DNA of 64,000 bases from Pseudomonas putida (GCF_005080685.1 NZ_CP039371.1:3720001-3784000); one strand, 5' to 3'; shown: positions 42,568-51,661, counted from the stretch's first letter. Notes: generated from the sequence alone by a model not told the origin. Numbers and translations are program-made.

Positions 42568-43197
42568 CTATCGAACGCGGATCTTCGGATCCCCCGCGCC
42601 ACGCCGCAAGGCCTGCAGGAACCCTTCCAGCGGCGCCGGCTCGGCGATCTGCGGCAAGGCATCCTTGTCTGGCCGCTGGGCCCAGAACGCGTCCCAGGAC
42701 GGGAACAGTTCATGGAAACTCCCGGCGTAGGGCTCGCGCCCCGGCCAGCGCATCTTCAAGCCACCGATCGGTGGCTTGTTGAGGTCGGTGGCGTACCAGT
42801 AGCACGGCAGGCGCCGGCGGAAGCACCAGCGTCCGTCGATACGCTCGTAGTCGTCCCAGTACAGCATCTGCATGATCACCCACTCCGGGCCAGTCTCATG
42901 CTCGTTCTTCGAATACACCACGCCCGTGGCGTGGTCGGCATCGCTGAACTCGATGATGTGCTGGCCCAGATGGTGGGAGGTGCCATGGAACTGCTTGCGC
43001 ATGGTCTCGTCCAGCCACGCCTTGAGGTGGGCACGGCCAGACTTGTCGCGGCCGACCCGCACGTCCGCGGCGAAGCAGTTGGCCATGGCGTCCATGTCGC
43101 GCATGTCCAGCGCCAGCGCGTACTTGCCGGCCAGTTGGCGGATCGCGTCCAGAGACTCCAGGCGATCGATGCGCTGCAGCAGCGATGTAGTCTCCAT
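42568..43197 (-). CDS. SnoaL/NTF2-like protein, possible hydroxysteroid dehydratase (BaiE-like)
   Basis: A 209-residue protein with a SnoaL-like alpha+beta barrel in residues about 5-150 and a short C-terminal tail. The opening IDRLESLDAIRQLAGKYALALDMRDMD resembles bile-acid 7-alpha-dehydratase BaiE. Y26 and D31 keep the five-residue spacing of BaiE Tyr30/Asp35 as I recall them, and H76 in HHLGQH can match its histidine; the BaiE Asp106 counterpart is not evident. A dehydratase or ketosteroid-isomerase-like role in steroid catabolism is inferred. It ends an operon with the two SDRs at 43203 and 43987. Confidence 0.75.
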   Translation of the reverse strand: METTSLLQRIDRLESLDAIRQLAGKYALALDMRDMDAMANCFAADVRVGRDKSGRAHLKAWLDETMRKQFHGTSHHLGQHIIEFSDADHATGVVYSKNEHETGPEWVIMQMLYWDDYERIDGRWCFRRRLPCYWYATDLNKPPIGGLKMRWPGREPYAGSFHELFPSWDAFWAQRPDKDALPQIAEPAPLEGFLQALRRGAGDPKIRVR

Positions 43198-43202
43198 GCT
43201 CG

Positions 43203-43973
43203 TCACTCCAGCACCGTGTACAAATCCGACCCTCGTCCACCGTCCACCGCCAGGCTGGCCCCCGTCACGTACGAAGCCTCGTCGCTGGCCAGGAACAGAA
43301 TGGCGTTGGCCAGTTCCTGGGGCAGGCCGACCCGGCGCATGGGGATCACTTTTTCGGTGTTGGCCCGGGCCTTGGCGTCGCCGAGCATGCCGGCGGTCGC
43401 TGGTGTGTCGACCACACCGGGGATGATCACGTTGCAGCGGATGTTGTGCGCTGCGCCTTCGCTGGCTGCCGCGCGGGTGAAGTTGATCACCGCAGCCTTG
43501 GCGGCGGAGTAACCGGCCATCCAGGCGGTCCCGAACAGGCCACAGATGGAAGCGATGTTGACGATCGAGCCCCCCTTGCCCTTCATGAGCTGCATGGCCG
43601 TGCGCGTGCCCCAGAAGGTGCCGTCCACGGTGGTGGCGAAGTTGGCGTGCCAATCGGCAGTGGTCATGCTGTCGATACCGCCCCAGGTGTAGGCCATCGC
43701 GTTGTTGACCAGGATGTCCAGGCCACCGTGGCGTTCGGCGCAGGCTCGCAGCGCGGCGACGTAGCCCTGCTCGTCGCTGACGTCGGCCACCGCCACTTCG
43801 GCGCAGCCACCCCGGGCGAGGATCTGCTCACGCACGCCTTCCAGCGGCTCGCGGCGCCGCCCGCACAACACCACCAGGGCGCCCTCCTCGGCGAAGCGCA
43901 GCGCGGTGGCTTCGCCGATGCCGGAGCCGGCGCCGGTCACGAAGGCGATCTTGCCTTGCAGTCGTTTGCTCAT
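43203..43973 (-). CDS. SDR family oxidoreductase, steroid cluster
   Basis: A 256-residue SDR: TGAGSGIGEA near residue 13, VNNAMAYTWGG replacing the usual NNAG, serine in NIASICG, and YSAAK as the Tyr-x3-Lys pair. The YVTGASLAVDGG ending is typical. ATG at 43973, 13 bases after the SDR at 43987. It lies 5 bases from the SnoaL-like gene, so the three genes form one minus-strand operon. That operon starts at 44721 and has the shared 20-bp motif in its promoter. A hydroxysteroid dehydrogenase role is plausible but unspecified. Confidence 0.8.
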   Translation of the reverse strand: MSKRLQGKIAFVTGAGSGIGEATALRFAEEGALVVLCGRRREPLEGVREQILARGGCAEVAVADVSDEQGYVAALRACAERHGGLDILVNNAMAYTWGGIDSMTTADWHANFATTVDGTFWGTRTAMQLMKGKGGSIVNIASICGLFGTAWMAGYSAAKAAVINFTRAAASEGAAHNIRCNVIIPGVVDTPATAGMLGDAKARANTEKVIPMRRVGLPQELANAILFLASDEASYVTGASLAVDGGRGSDLYTVLE

Positions 43974-43986
43974 CGTTCGTTCCTCG

Positions 43987-44721
43987 TCAGATAAAGGCCA
44001 TGCCGCCGTTGACCGCAATGTTCTGTCCGGTGATGAAGCTGGCATCATCGCTGGCCAGGAACACCGCCACGCGGGCGATTTCATCGGTTTCGCACATACG
44101 TCCCAGCGGCACGTTCTTCAGCAGTGCCTGCATGTGCTCGTCGGGGATGCCAGCCATCATCGGCGTGTTGGTCGGGCCCGGCACCAGGGTGTTGACGCGG
44201 ATGCCCTGGGCCGCAAGCTCACGAGCGATCGAGCGGGTCAGGCCCATCACCGCGGCCTTGGAGGCGCAATAGTGGCTTGGCCCTTCGCCAGTCAGCGCGG
44301 CGGTACTCGACAGGTTGATCAGCACGCCCTGGCGCTTGCCCTTGAGCATCAGCCGGGCGCCTTCGCGGCAGCACAGGAAGGTGCCGCCCAGGTTGACCCC
44401 GATGACCCGCGCCCAGCTGTCGTCGGGCGTGTCGAGGAAGGCATCGAGCGCGCCGACGCCAGCGTTGTTGACGACGATGTCCAGGCCACCAAAGTGCGCC
44501 TCTACCTGGCCCATGGCATCGGCCACCGAAGCCGCCTCAGCGACGTTGCAGCCCAGCGCCAGCACCTGCTCGCCCAGGTCGGCGAGGCCGGCAGCGAGTG
44601 CCTTCTGGTCGAGGTCGACGGCGACCACCTTGGCCCCTTCGGCGACGAATCGGCGCACGATGGCCTGGCCCATGCCTTGCCCCGCGCCGGTGACGAAGGC
44701 CACTTTGTTCTGCAGTTTCAT
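43987..44721 (-). CDS. SDR family oxidoreductase, first gene of the SnoaL/SDR operon
   Basis: A 244-residue SDR with TGAGQGMGQA, NNAGVGALD, a serine in NLSSTAAL and YCASK, all in the expected order. DLDQK after strand 2 (VVAVDLD) suggests NAD(H) rather than NADP(H). The ATG at 44721 is 61 bases from the 20-bp motif at 44783-44802, which is oriented toward it. Divergent from the HsaD-like hydrolase gene. As one of at least five SDRs in the cluster, it may oxidise one of the hydroxyl groups of a steroid nucleus. Confidence 0.8.
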   Translation of the reverse strand: MKLQNKVAFVTGAGQGMGQAIVRRFVAEGAKVVAVDLDQKALAAGLADLGEQVLALGCNVAEAASVADAMGQVEAHFGGLDIVVNNAGVGALDAFLDTPDDSWARVIGVNLGGTFLCCREGARLMLKGKRQGVLINLSSTAALTGEGPSHYCASKAAVMGLTRSIARELAAQGIRVNTLVPGPTNTPMMAGIPDEHMQALLKNVPLGRMCETDEIARVAVFLASDDASFITGQNIAVNGGMAFI

Positions 44722-44782
44722 GGTGTTCCCCTTGGTTGAAGCCCGTTGGTCTTCACCATCATTGGGCGCAGGCCAGTGCCGG

Positions 44783-44837
44783 GCATCGTCCGATAGGACT
44801 AGCGTCGCAGCCGCGTCGTGGTCCGGATGGACGATGC
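44783..44837. promoter_or_regulatory. Inverted pair of the 20-bp cluster motif in the SDR/hydrolase divergent promoter
   Basis: Read toward the SDR, the site at 44783-44802 is CTAGTCC-TATCG-GACGATGC (minus strand). Read toward the hydrolase, the site at 44818-44837 is GTGGTCC-GGATG-GACGATGC (plus strand). They are 15 bases apart. The same motif recurs at 52948-53007 (two sites), 58516-58535 and, degenerate, 63433-63452. Confidence 0.75.
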
Positions 44838-44958
44838 CGACCTGGCCCAGGCGGCAGAGGATCCAGAAACGCATACCGGGCTGGCCAGGCCTTCCCCTTC
44901 AAGCGGCTGGATGGCCTGCCCGGCGTGCCCTCACCCCATCGAGAACTGGAGAACCGGC

Positions 44959-45792
44959 ATGAACCAACCCGTCGACCTGCCCCTGCCCACTGGCCACTAC
45001 GCCACCCTGCCCAACGGCCTGCGCCTGCACTATCTGGACGAGGGCCAGGGCCCGGTGGTGCTGTGGTTGCATGGCAGCGGGCCGGGTGCCAGCGGATTCA
45101 GCAATTTCAAGGGCAACTACCCGCAGCTGGTCGCGGCTGGCTATCGCAACATCGTGCTCGACCTGCCCGGTTTCGGGCGTTCGGACAAACCCGAGGAGGT
45201 TCGTTACGAGCTGGATTTCTTCGTCGATTGCGTCGCGGCACTGCTCGACCAGATCGGCATCGACCGCTGCACCGTGCTCGGCAACTCCCTGGGCGGTGCC
45301 ATTGCGCTGGGCCTGGCGTTGCGTCGGCCTGAGCTGACGGAGCGGCTGATACTGCTGGCACCGGGTGGTGTCGAGGAGCGTGAAACCTACTTCCAGATGC
45401 CAGGCATCCTGCGCATGGTCGGGCTGTTCAATGCCGGCCCCATTGGTCTTGGTGAAATGCGCAGCATGATGAGCCTGCAACTGTTCGACGACTCGATCCT
45501 GCCCGAGGAGTTGCTGCTGGAGCGAGTGGCCGTGGCGGTGACGCAGCCGAAGAACCTGTTCAGCACCATGCGGGTGCCGAACATGCGTGCGCGGCTGGGT
45601 GAAATCGAATGCCCGATCCTCGGTTTCTGGGGCAGCAACGACAACTTCAATCCGGTCAGTGGCGCGCAGTACATCATCGATGGGGCGCGCCAGGCACGCT
45701 TCATCGTGCTCAATCGCTGCGGGCACTGGGTGCAGGTGGAGCATCGCGAGCTGTTCAACCGCAGTTGCCTGGAGTTTCTGCAGCACGGGTGA
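44959..45792 (+). CDS. Meta-cleavage product hydrolase (HsaD/TesD/BphD-like alpha/beta hydrolase)
   Basis: A 277-residue alpha/beta hydrolase with nucleophile S110 (VLGNSLGGA), acid D228 (WGSNDNF) and H256 in CGHWVQVEH, whose tryptophan is conserved in C-C bond hydrolases. HGSGPGASGFSNF near residue 38 is the typical oxyanion loop. Such enzymes hydrolyse the ring-opened product of extradiol cleavage, releasing 2-hydroxydienoate. The hydratase, aldolase and acetaldehyde dehydrogenase that finish that branch lie at 53944-56728. The extradiol dioxygenase itself is not in the window. Monocistronic, ending at a REP cluster. Confidence 0.86.
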   Translation: MNQPVDLPLPTGHYATLPNGLRLHYLDEGQGPVVLWLHGSGPGASGFSNFKGNYPQLVAAGYRNIVLDLPGFGRSDKPEEVRYELDFFVDCVAALLDQIGIDRCTVLGNSLGGAIALGLALRRPELTERLILLAPGGVEERETYFQMPGILRMVGLFNAGPIGLGEMRSMMSLQLFDDSILPEELLLERVAVAVTQPKNLFSTMRVPNMRARLGEIECPILGFWGSNDNFNPVSGAQYIIDGARQARFIVLNRCGHWVQVEHRELFNRSCLEFLQHG

Positions 45793-45809
45793 TCGAGGGC
45801 GCTGCATCC

Positions 45810-46049
45810 CTCGTGTGGGATGCGGCTTTGCCCGCGAAGCCGGCACCGTGGTGGATGGCACGGGCTTGGCCCGTGTTCGCGGGTAAACCCGCTCCTACAG
45901 GTACGGCGCAGTGGCTGAGGTCGGGCTGTATCTGCGAGGGCCTATTCGCGGGCAAGCCCGCTCCCACAGGATCTTCACCGTCATCAAGGCCAGCGCCAAC
46001 CCTGTGGGAGCGGGCTTGCCCCGCGAACACCGGCTTAGCCGGTGCCAGG
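45810..46049. repeat. REP cluster between the hydrolase and OYE genes
   Basis: The 272-base gap contains four REP-like units in alternating orientation: about 45810-45848, 45868-45902, 45944-45970 and 46001-46049. Cores include GCGGGTAAACCCGCTCCTAC and GTGGGAGCGGGCTTGCC. The last carries a second small hairpin (CACCGGCTTAGCCGGTG). No gene is seen in the gap. Confidence 0.85.
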
Positions 46050-46064
46050 CACTGCAGTGTCGGC

Positions 46065-47297
46065 TCAGCCCGCAGCCGGCTGGCTGTTAAGCTGCGCATC
46101 CCCCGGCTGCCCCAGCACGCACGAGGTCCCCCCAGGGGTATACATCATCGCCACACAGCGATTGCACGCCGTGCAGATCGAATTGCGGCTCGCACCACTG
46201 GCCAGCTTGTTCACATAGTCGGGTTCGGCAATCAACACCCGCCCCATCGCCACCAGGTCGAAACCCTCGGCCATCACCTGCTCGATGCTCGCCAGGCTCT
46301 TGGCTCCGCCCAAATAAGCCAGCGGCATCTTCACCGCCGCCCGTACCTTGCGTGCATGCTCGAGCAGGTACAACTCGCGAAACTCCACCACCGGATCCAT
46401 GCGCCGCTGCAGCGCCATCGCCAGGGCGATCAGCGGGTTTTTCTGCTGTACGCGGTTCTCCTTGGGGAACGAGGAACCGAACATGGTGGTGATCGACTCT
46501 GCGTTCATCCCCGCCCTGAGTACCAGCAGGTGCGCGCCCTCCTGCTCCAGCATACGGGCGATCTGCGCACCGTCCTCGGCGCTGTTACCGGCGCGCACGC
46601 CCTCGGTGATGCTGTACTTGCACACCACGGCGAGGTCCTGACCGACCGCATCGAGCACCGCGCGCAGCACCCGGCGCGCAAAGCGCAGGCGGTTCTCCAG
46701 GCTGCCGCCATACTGGTCGCGGCGCTTGTTGTACAACGGCGAGATGAATTGGCTGAGCAAGTAGCCATGCCCCATGTGGATTTCCACCGCGTCAAAACCG
46801 GCCTCACGGGCCAGCCGCGCGGCCTGGGCGAAATCGCGCACCACCTGCTGCATGTCGGCCTCGTTCATGGCCTGCTTGAGGAACATGCCGCTCATCATGC
46901 CGATCTTGTTGAAACCGCCACTGGCCGACAGCGGCCGTGGCGTGGAGCGCTCGCGAATGAAGGTGAAACAACCGCCGTGGGTGATCTGCGCGCTGGCCAG
47001 CCCGCCTGCCCGATGCACGGCATCGGTGAGGGCCTTGAAGTGCGGCAGGCTATCGCGTTCCAGGATCAACTGGTTGGGCAACGTACGGCCGTCGCGGCTG
47101 ACCGCGCAGTAGGCCACGGTGGTCAATGCCACACCGCCGCTGGCCAGGTCCGCGTGCAGCTTGGCCAGTTGCCGGGAGGGCACGCCCTGGGCGCTCATGC
47201 CCTCGTTGGTGGCCGCCTTGACGAAGCGGTTCTTCAGGGTCAGCGGGCCGATCCTGACAGGATTGAAGGGCGATCGTTCTGGAGTCTGGTTCATCAC
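46065..47297 (-). CDS. NADH:flavin oxidoreductase (Old Yellow Enzyme family) with a C-terminal Fe-S-like cysteine motif
   Basis: A 410-residue TIM-barrel flavoprotein: FNPVRIGPLTLKNRFVKAA at the start, HMGHGYLLSQFISPLYNKRRDQYGGS with the substrate-binding histidine region, and GGAKSLASIEQVMAEGFDLVAMGR near the end. After the barrel comes CTACNRC with a further Cys 12 residues on, the C-x2-C-x2-C-x11-C pattern that binds 4Fe-4S in 2,4-dienoyl-CoA reductase. The second, FAD-binding half of that enzyme is absent. BaiCD and BaiH, bile-acid ene-reductases, belong to the same superfamily, so reduction of a steroid double bond is conceivable. Last gene of the HsaA-KshB-ligase-DUF1302 operon. Confidence 0.83.
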   Translation of the reverse strand: MMNQTPERSPFNPVRIGPLTLKNRFVKAATNEGMSAQGVPSRQLAKLHADLASGGVALTTVAYCAVSRDGRTLPNQLILERDSLPHFKALTDAVHRAGGLASAQITHGGCFTFIRERSTPRPLSASGGFNKIGMMSGMFLKQAMNEADMQQVVRDFAQAARLAREAGFDAVEIHMGHGYLLSQFISPLYNKRRDQYGGSLENRLRFARRVLRAVLDAVGQDLAVVCKYSITEGVRAGNSAEDGAQIARMLEQEGAHLLVLRAGMNAESITTMFGSSFPKENRVQQKNPLIALAMALQRRMDPVVEFRELYLLEHARKVRAAVKMPLAYLGGAKSLASIEQVMAEGFDLVAMGRVLIAEPDYVNKLASGASRNSICTACNRCVAMMYTPGGTSCVLGQPGDAQLNSQPAAG

Positions 47298-47322
47298 AGG
47301 CCTTGTCCTCGGTGCAGTAGGC

Positions 47323-48963
47323 TCAGAAGGTGTACTTGGCGTTGAACGACAGGTAGTCGCGGTCCGCCAGCAGGCGGCCCTGGGCGATGTCCGGCGAGCT
47401 CAGGTAGGCGACGTAGGTCAGGCCGACCTGGAAATTGCCCAGGTACTTGAAATCGCCGCCGACGGTCAGGCGCTTCTCGTCGCGGCCCAGGCCCTGGTAG
47501 GCGCTGCCGTCGACGTTCTGCTGCCAGACCACCCGGGTGGTCAGGTCCAGGCCGTCGGCGATGGACGGGTAGTCCATGTAGGCGCCAACGCCCAGCAAGG
47601 TCGAGCCACGGGTCTGGGTCGCCGACTGGAAGTCGTCGAAGCTGCCATCCACGCCAGCGCCGCCACCGCTGATGACCAGGGTGTCGACGCCCTCGATGGA
47701 TTGGTGCACCACCTCGCCCATGAACGTGGTCTGCTGCGCCAGCCAGCTCGGCCCGAGGATGTACGAGGCGTTGAGGTTGCCCTGCCAGATCTGCCCGGTG
47801 GTCGGCGCGCCATTGTTCAGGTACACCGATGCGCCATCGCGGTAGCTGAGGTCGCCGGCGTACTGCACCGAATCGCCCACCTTGGAGCTGAAGCTCACGC
47901 CCGTCAGCTCGACATCTTCGAAATAGCCCAGTCGGTAGGCAGGCGCCGCGCCGGCATTTGCGCGCTGGCTGATGCGCGAGTTCGACGAGTAGTGGGTTTG
48001 CCCGGTGAAGTCGAAGAACAGCGAGCCGACCCGCTCGTGATAGCGGTAGTGGAACAGCCCCACCTCGGTGTTCTCGGTAATCCGATAACGCACGCCCATG
48101 CCCCATTGGCCGCTGTCGCGTGGCTTGACCTCGCCGGCATAGTTGGCACCGGTGAAGGTCTTGTCCGGCAAGCTGTCGATCACCCCGGCACTGAGCCGGA
48201 AGAACTCCGCGCCCGGGCCGAAGTAGTCGCTGCCAAAGTAGTCGCCCACTGGGTTGAGCTGGGTTTTCTCCCACTGGTACTGGTAGAAACCAACCAGCGC
48301 CAGGTCTTCGTTCAGCGACCAGGACGCCGACACCTGCCCCACCGGCAGGTAGGCGTCCTTGGCCTCGGTGCCGGGCACGTTGAACTTGGTCGCGTCGACG
48401 GGCGCCTGGCCCTGGCTGATGTTGGCCCAGAACAGGCTCTCGCCCCAGGCCACCAGGTGGCGACCGGCCTTTACCGACAGGTATTGGGTTTCGCCCAGCT
48501 CGTAGTTGCCATACACGTAGGCATCGAGCAGGCGCGCCTTGCTGCCGCTCAGGCGCCGGGTGTCCTCGACGAAGCCATCGGGGCGACCGACCTTGTTCAC
48601 CGTCTGCGGCGAATCGTTGGCATTGCGCTCGTGGTAGACGTCGTCGTAGAAGTGGCTGCCACGCAGTACCGCCCCGACGTTGTCATGGCGCAGGCGCAGC
48701 TCGCCGAACAGGCTCAGCCGGTTGGTGATCAGCGACCCGCGCTTGAAGTTGCGGGTACCGTCGTCGTTGTTGATGTCGTTGAGGTACTGGTTGGCCTGCT
48801 TGGCAGTCCGCATGGACGCGGTGTAGTTGACCGTCAGCGATGACTCCAGGGTGGTGTCCTCACCGAGCTCCAAGGTCGGCCCGGCGGCGGCACCGCCACT
48901 GGCCAGGCCAAGGGCCATGGCCAGACAGCGGCGCCGGGCCAGGCCCGTGTTCGACGTCGACAT
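47323..48963 (-). CDS. DUF1302 family outer-membrane-like protein
   Basis: A 546-residue protein with an N-terminal signal peptide (about 1-27, ending GGAAAGPT). The rest is rich in alternating beta strands, as in outer-membrane barrels. DSPQTVNKVGRPDGFVEDTRR, YLSVKAGRHLVAWGESLFWAN and the C-terminal YLSFNAKYTF (aromatic last residue) are typical of DUF1302. These proteins recur with DUF1329, YCF48-like and MMPL proteins in clusters degrading steroids and other hydrophobic compounds, where uptake across the outer membrane is suspected. Co-transcribed with the ligase upstream and the OYE gene downstream. Confidence 0.85.
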   Translation of the reverse strand: MSTSNTGLARRRCLAMALGLASGGAAAGPTLELGEDTTLESSLTVNYTASMRTAKQANQYLNDINNDDGTRNFKRGSLITNRLSLFGELRLRHDNVGAVLRGSHFYDDVYHERNANDSPQTVNKVGRPDGFVEDTRRLSGSKARLLDAYVYGNYELGETQYLSVKAGRHLVAWGESLFWANISQGQAPVDATKFNVPGTEAKDAYLPVGQVSASWSLNEDLALVGFYQYQWEKTQLNPVGDYFGSDYFGPGAEFFRLSAGVIDSLPDKTFTGANYAGEVKPRDSGQWGMGVRYRITENTEVGLFHYRYHERVGSLFFDFTGQTHYSSNSRISQRANAGAAPAYRLGYFEDVELTGVSFSSKVGDSVQYAGDLSYRDGASVYLNNGAPTTGQIWQGNLNASYILGPSWLAQQTTFMGEVVHQSIEGVDTLVISGGGAGVDGSFDDFQSATQTRGSTLLGVGAYMDYPSIADGLDLTTRVVWQQNVDGSAYQGLGRDEKRLTVGGDFKYLGNFQVGLTYVAYLSSPDIAQGRLLADRDYLSFNAKYTF

Positions 48964-49010
48964 GCTGCTCTCCTTTGTTGTTATTGTTCTGTTCAATTCC
49001 TGGCGCACGT

Positions 49011-50618
49011 TCAGGCCTGGGCCACGAAGGCCCTGAGGTCGTTCTTGGCGACCTTGTTCGAAGGGTTCAGCGGCAGCGCCGGGAAGAACCGCACCTGGCG
49101 CGGCACCTTGTAGTTGGCCATGCGCTCGCGGCTCCAGCCGATCAGTGCCTGCTCGTCGAGTTGCTGGCCCTCGCGCAGCACCACGCAGGCACAACCGACC
49201 TCGCCCATGCGGGCATCGGCAATGCCGATCACCGCCACCTGGGCGATCGCCGGATGGGCCAGCAACGCGGCCTCGATCTCGGCCGGGTAGCAGTTGAAGC
49301 CGCCGACGATGTACATGTCCTTCAGGCGGTCGGTGATGGCCAGGTTGCCCTGCGCGTCGAGGCGACCGACATCGCCGGTGTGCAACCAGCCCTCGGCGTC
49401 GATGGCCTCGGCAGTGGCCAGCGGGTCGTCGAAATAGCCCTGCATGATGTGGAAACCGCGCAGGCAGATCTCCCCGGTCTCACCCTGGGCCACGGCACGG
49501 TTGGAGGCGTCACGGATGCTCACCTCGGTGCCTGGCAAGGGCCGCCCGCTGGTGCCGGCAATGACCTCGGCCGGGGCCTGGGGGTCGCACAGGGTGGCCA
49601 GGCCGCCACACTCGGTCAGGCCATAGGCGGTGGTGACCACGCTGAACCCCAACTCGTTGCGCATGCGCTCGATCAGGCTCGGCGGAATGCTCGCTGAACC
49701 GGTCACGGCGATGCGCAGGCTCGACAGGTCTGTCTCGGCCAGGCGTGGATGGGCCAGCAGCGACAGGTACAAGGTCGGCGCCCCAGGCAGCACGCTGATG
49801 CGCTCGCGGGCGATGCGCTGGAACACCGTCTCGGCATCGAACACCGCGTGCGGCAGGATGGTCGCCCCGGCAATCAGGCAGGTCAGCCAGCCGGCCTTGT
49901 AGCCAAAGGCATGGAAAAACGGATTGACGATCAGGTAGCGATCGCCCGGCACCAGCCCCAGCACCCGCACGTACTCGGAGAACGCACGCAGGTTCTGGCC
50001 ATGGGCGCTCATCACGCCCTTGGGCTTGCCGGTGGTGCCGGAGGTGAACAGCAGGTCGCAGATGGCCTCGGGCTGGATGCTCAGGGCACGGCGCTCGGCG
50101 GTGAGCTTCTCGACGGTCGCAGCGCCGAGCAGAAAGCGCTCGTAGCTAAGGTCCTGCGCGCCAGGCTCCTGGTCGCAGGCGAAAATCACCTGGTGCTCCA
50201 GGGTCGCCGGGCGATGCGGGGCGAGCAACGCCGGGTAGTCGACGTCCAAAAAGCGCTGTTGCACGAACAGCACCCGGCAACCGCTACGGCCCAGCACGTC
50301 GGCGGCTTCAGCGCCCTTCATGCGGGTGTTGACCGGCACCAGCACGACGCCGGCGCAGTGGATACCCAGTGCCGCGAGAATCCACTCACGGCCGTTGGGC
50401 GCCCACAGGCCGACCCGGTCGCCCGGCTGGATGCCCAGCGCCATCAAGGCACGGGTGACCTGTAGCACATGGGCCGGAAGATCGGCGTAGTCCAGGCGCT
50501 CGCCGTTGTCCTCGATGGCAGCATGGCCGGCGAAACGCCGGGCACTGTCGAACAGCAGACGGGCAATGGTGGCAGGCGCGCAGGCCTGTGCGTCGAAGGC
50601 ATTGAGGATCGGGTTCAT
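49011..50618 (-). CDS. Acyl-CoA synthetase (FadD3-like AMP-forming ligase)
   Basis: A 535-residue ANL-superfamily ligase. The P-loop-like LLFTSGTTGKPKGVM, the adenine motif TTAYGLTECGG, the GWLHTGDVG hinge region with the D, and the C-terminal lysine in NPSNKVAKNDLR are all present. Start uncertain: ATGs at 50639, 50633 and 50618 are in frame; 50618 (MNPILNAF) has GTGAG six bases ahead. In steroid-degrading actinobacteria FadD3 activates the C/D-ring propanoate remnant. The setting here (HsaA-, KshB- and HsaD-like neighbours) suggests the same or a side-chain activation role. Confidence 0.84.
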   Translation of the reverse strand: MNPILNAFDAQACAPATIARLLFDSARRFAGHAAIEDNGERLDYADLPAHVLQVTRALMALGIQPGDRVGLWAPNGREWILAALGIHCAGVVLVPVNTRMKGAEAADVLGRSGCRVLFVQQRFLDVDYPALLAPHRPATLEHQVIFACDQEPGAQDLSYERFLLGAATVEKLTAERRALSIQPEAICDLLFTSGTTGKPKGVMSAHGQNLRAFSEYVRVLGLVPGDRYLIVNPFFHAFGYKAGWLTCLIAGATILPHAVFDAETVFQRIARERISVLPGAPTLYLSLLAHPRLAETDLSSLRIAVTGSASIPPSLIERMRNELGFSVVTTAYGLTECGGLATLCDPQAPAEVIAGTSGRPLPGTEVSIRDASNRAVAQGETGEICLRGFHIMQGYFDDPLATAEAIDAEGWLHTGDVGRLDAQGNLAITDRLKDMYIVGGFNCYPAEIEAALLAHPAIAQVAVIGIADARMGEVGCACVVLREGQQLDEQALIGWSRERMANYKVPRQVRFFPALPLNPSNKVAKNDLRAFVAQA

Positions 50619-50638
50619 GCAAGGCTCACTCATCGGCA

Positions 50639-51661
50639 TCACTCGGGAAAGCGGATCCGCAGCAGCGGGCTGGTGGGCACGGCCTGGCACGCCAGGATCC
50701 AGCCTTCGGCCAGCTCGGCGGCATCCAGGGCATCGTTGTGCAACAGCTCGACATCACCGCTCTCCAGGGTGCACATGCACGACGCGCAGCCGCCAACCCG
50801 GCAGGCGCTGGGTGGGTTGAGGCCGGCGCGCTGCATGGCGTCGAGCAGCGTCTCGCCGCTGGCGCAGTCCAGGCTGTGGTCGGCGCCGTCCAGGCGTACC
50901 GCCAGTTTCGCCGCCATGGCCGCCTCGCTCTGGCTCGCCTGCGCCAGCTCGCCCTCGGCAGGCAACGACACGAAGCGCTCCACGTGGACCCGGGCACTGG
51001 GCATGCCGAGGCTGGCCAGGGCCTGCACGGCGGCATCCATGAACGGCGCCGGGCCGCAGATGAAGGCCTGGGCATCGAGCAGCGGCCGCGCCAGTTCGGC
51101 CAGTTGCGTCACGCTCGGCACGCCTTGCAAAGAGTCGAGCCAATGCACCACCTGCAGGCGTTGCGGGTGAGCCGAGGCCAGCATGCGCAGCTCGTCGCGG
51201 AAGATCACCGAGTGCTCGTCGCGGTTGGCGTAGATCAGCAGCACCCGCCCCTGCCCGGCCAGCAGCGCCGAACGCAGGATCGACAGCACCGGCGTCACCC
51301 CGCTGCCACCGCCGAACAGCAGCAGGTCGCCCTGCAGGTCACGGGGCACGAACACCCCGGCCGGCGGCAGTACTTCCAGGGTCTGGCCTTCCTGCAATTG
51401 CTCGCACAGCCAGTTCGAAGCGCGGCCGTCACGCACGCGCTTGACGGTGACTCGTAGCGGTTCATCGAGCAGCGGCGTGCTCGACAGCGAGTAACAACGC
51501 GGCAACCAGCCGCCCTCGAATGGCACCCGCAAGGTCAGGAACTGGCCCGGCTTGTAGTGAAAGCGCTCGGCCAGTGACGCAGGCACCTCGAACACCAGCG
51601 AGCGGGCGTCGGCGGTTTCCTCGATCACCCGCGCCACGCGCAAGGCAAGATAGTCATTCAT
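50639..51661 (-). CDS. Ferredoxin reductase-like protein (KshB-like FAD/2Fe-2S reductase)
   Basis: A 340-residue reductase: FAD site RCYSLSST (about 55), NAD site GGGSGVTPVLSILR (about 113), and a C-terminal plant-type ferredoxin domain with CRVGGCASCMC and a final Cys in LACQA. The order FAD-NAD-FeS is that of KshB and PaaE. KshB feeds the Rieske oxygenase KshA in 3-ketosteroid 9-alpha-hydroxylation; no KshA is visible here. An alternative is electron supply to the HsaA-like enzyme 27 bases upstream, although that class normally uses free reduced flavin. Confidence 0.86.
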   Translation of the reverse strand: MNDYLALRVARVIEETADARSLVFEVPASLAERFHYKPGQFLTLRVPFEGGWLPRCYSLSSTPLLDEPLRVTVKRVRDGRASNWLCEQLQEGQTLEVLPPAGVFVPRDLQGDLLLFGGGSGVTPVLSILRSALLAGQGRVLLIYANRDEHSVIFRDELRMLASAHPQRLQVVHWLDSLQGVPSVTQLAELARPLLDAQAFICGPAPFMDAAVQALASLGMPSARVHVERFVSLPAEGELAQASQSEAAMAAKLAVRLDGADHSLDCASGETLLDAMQRAGLNPPSACRVGGCASCMCTLESGDVELLHNDALDAAELAEGWILACQAVPTSPLLRIRFPE

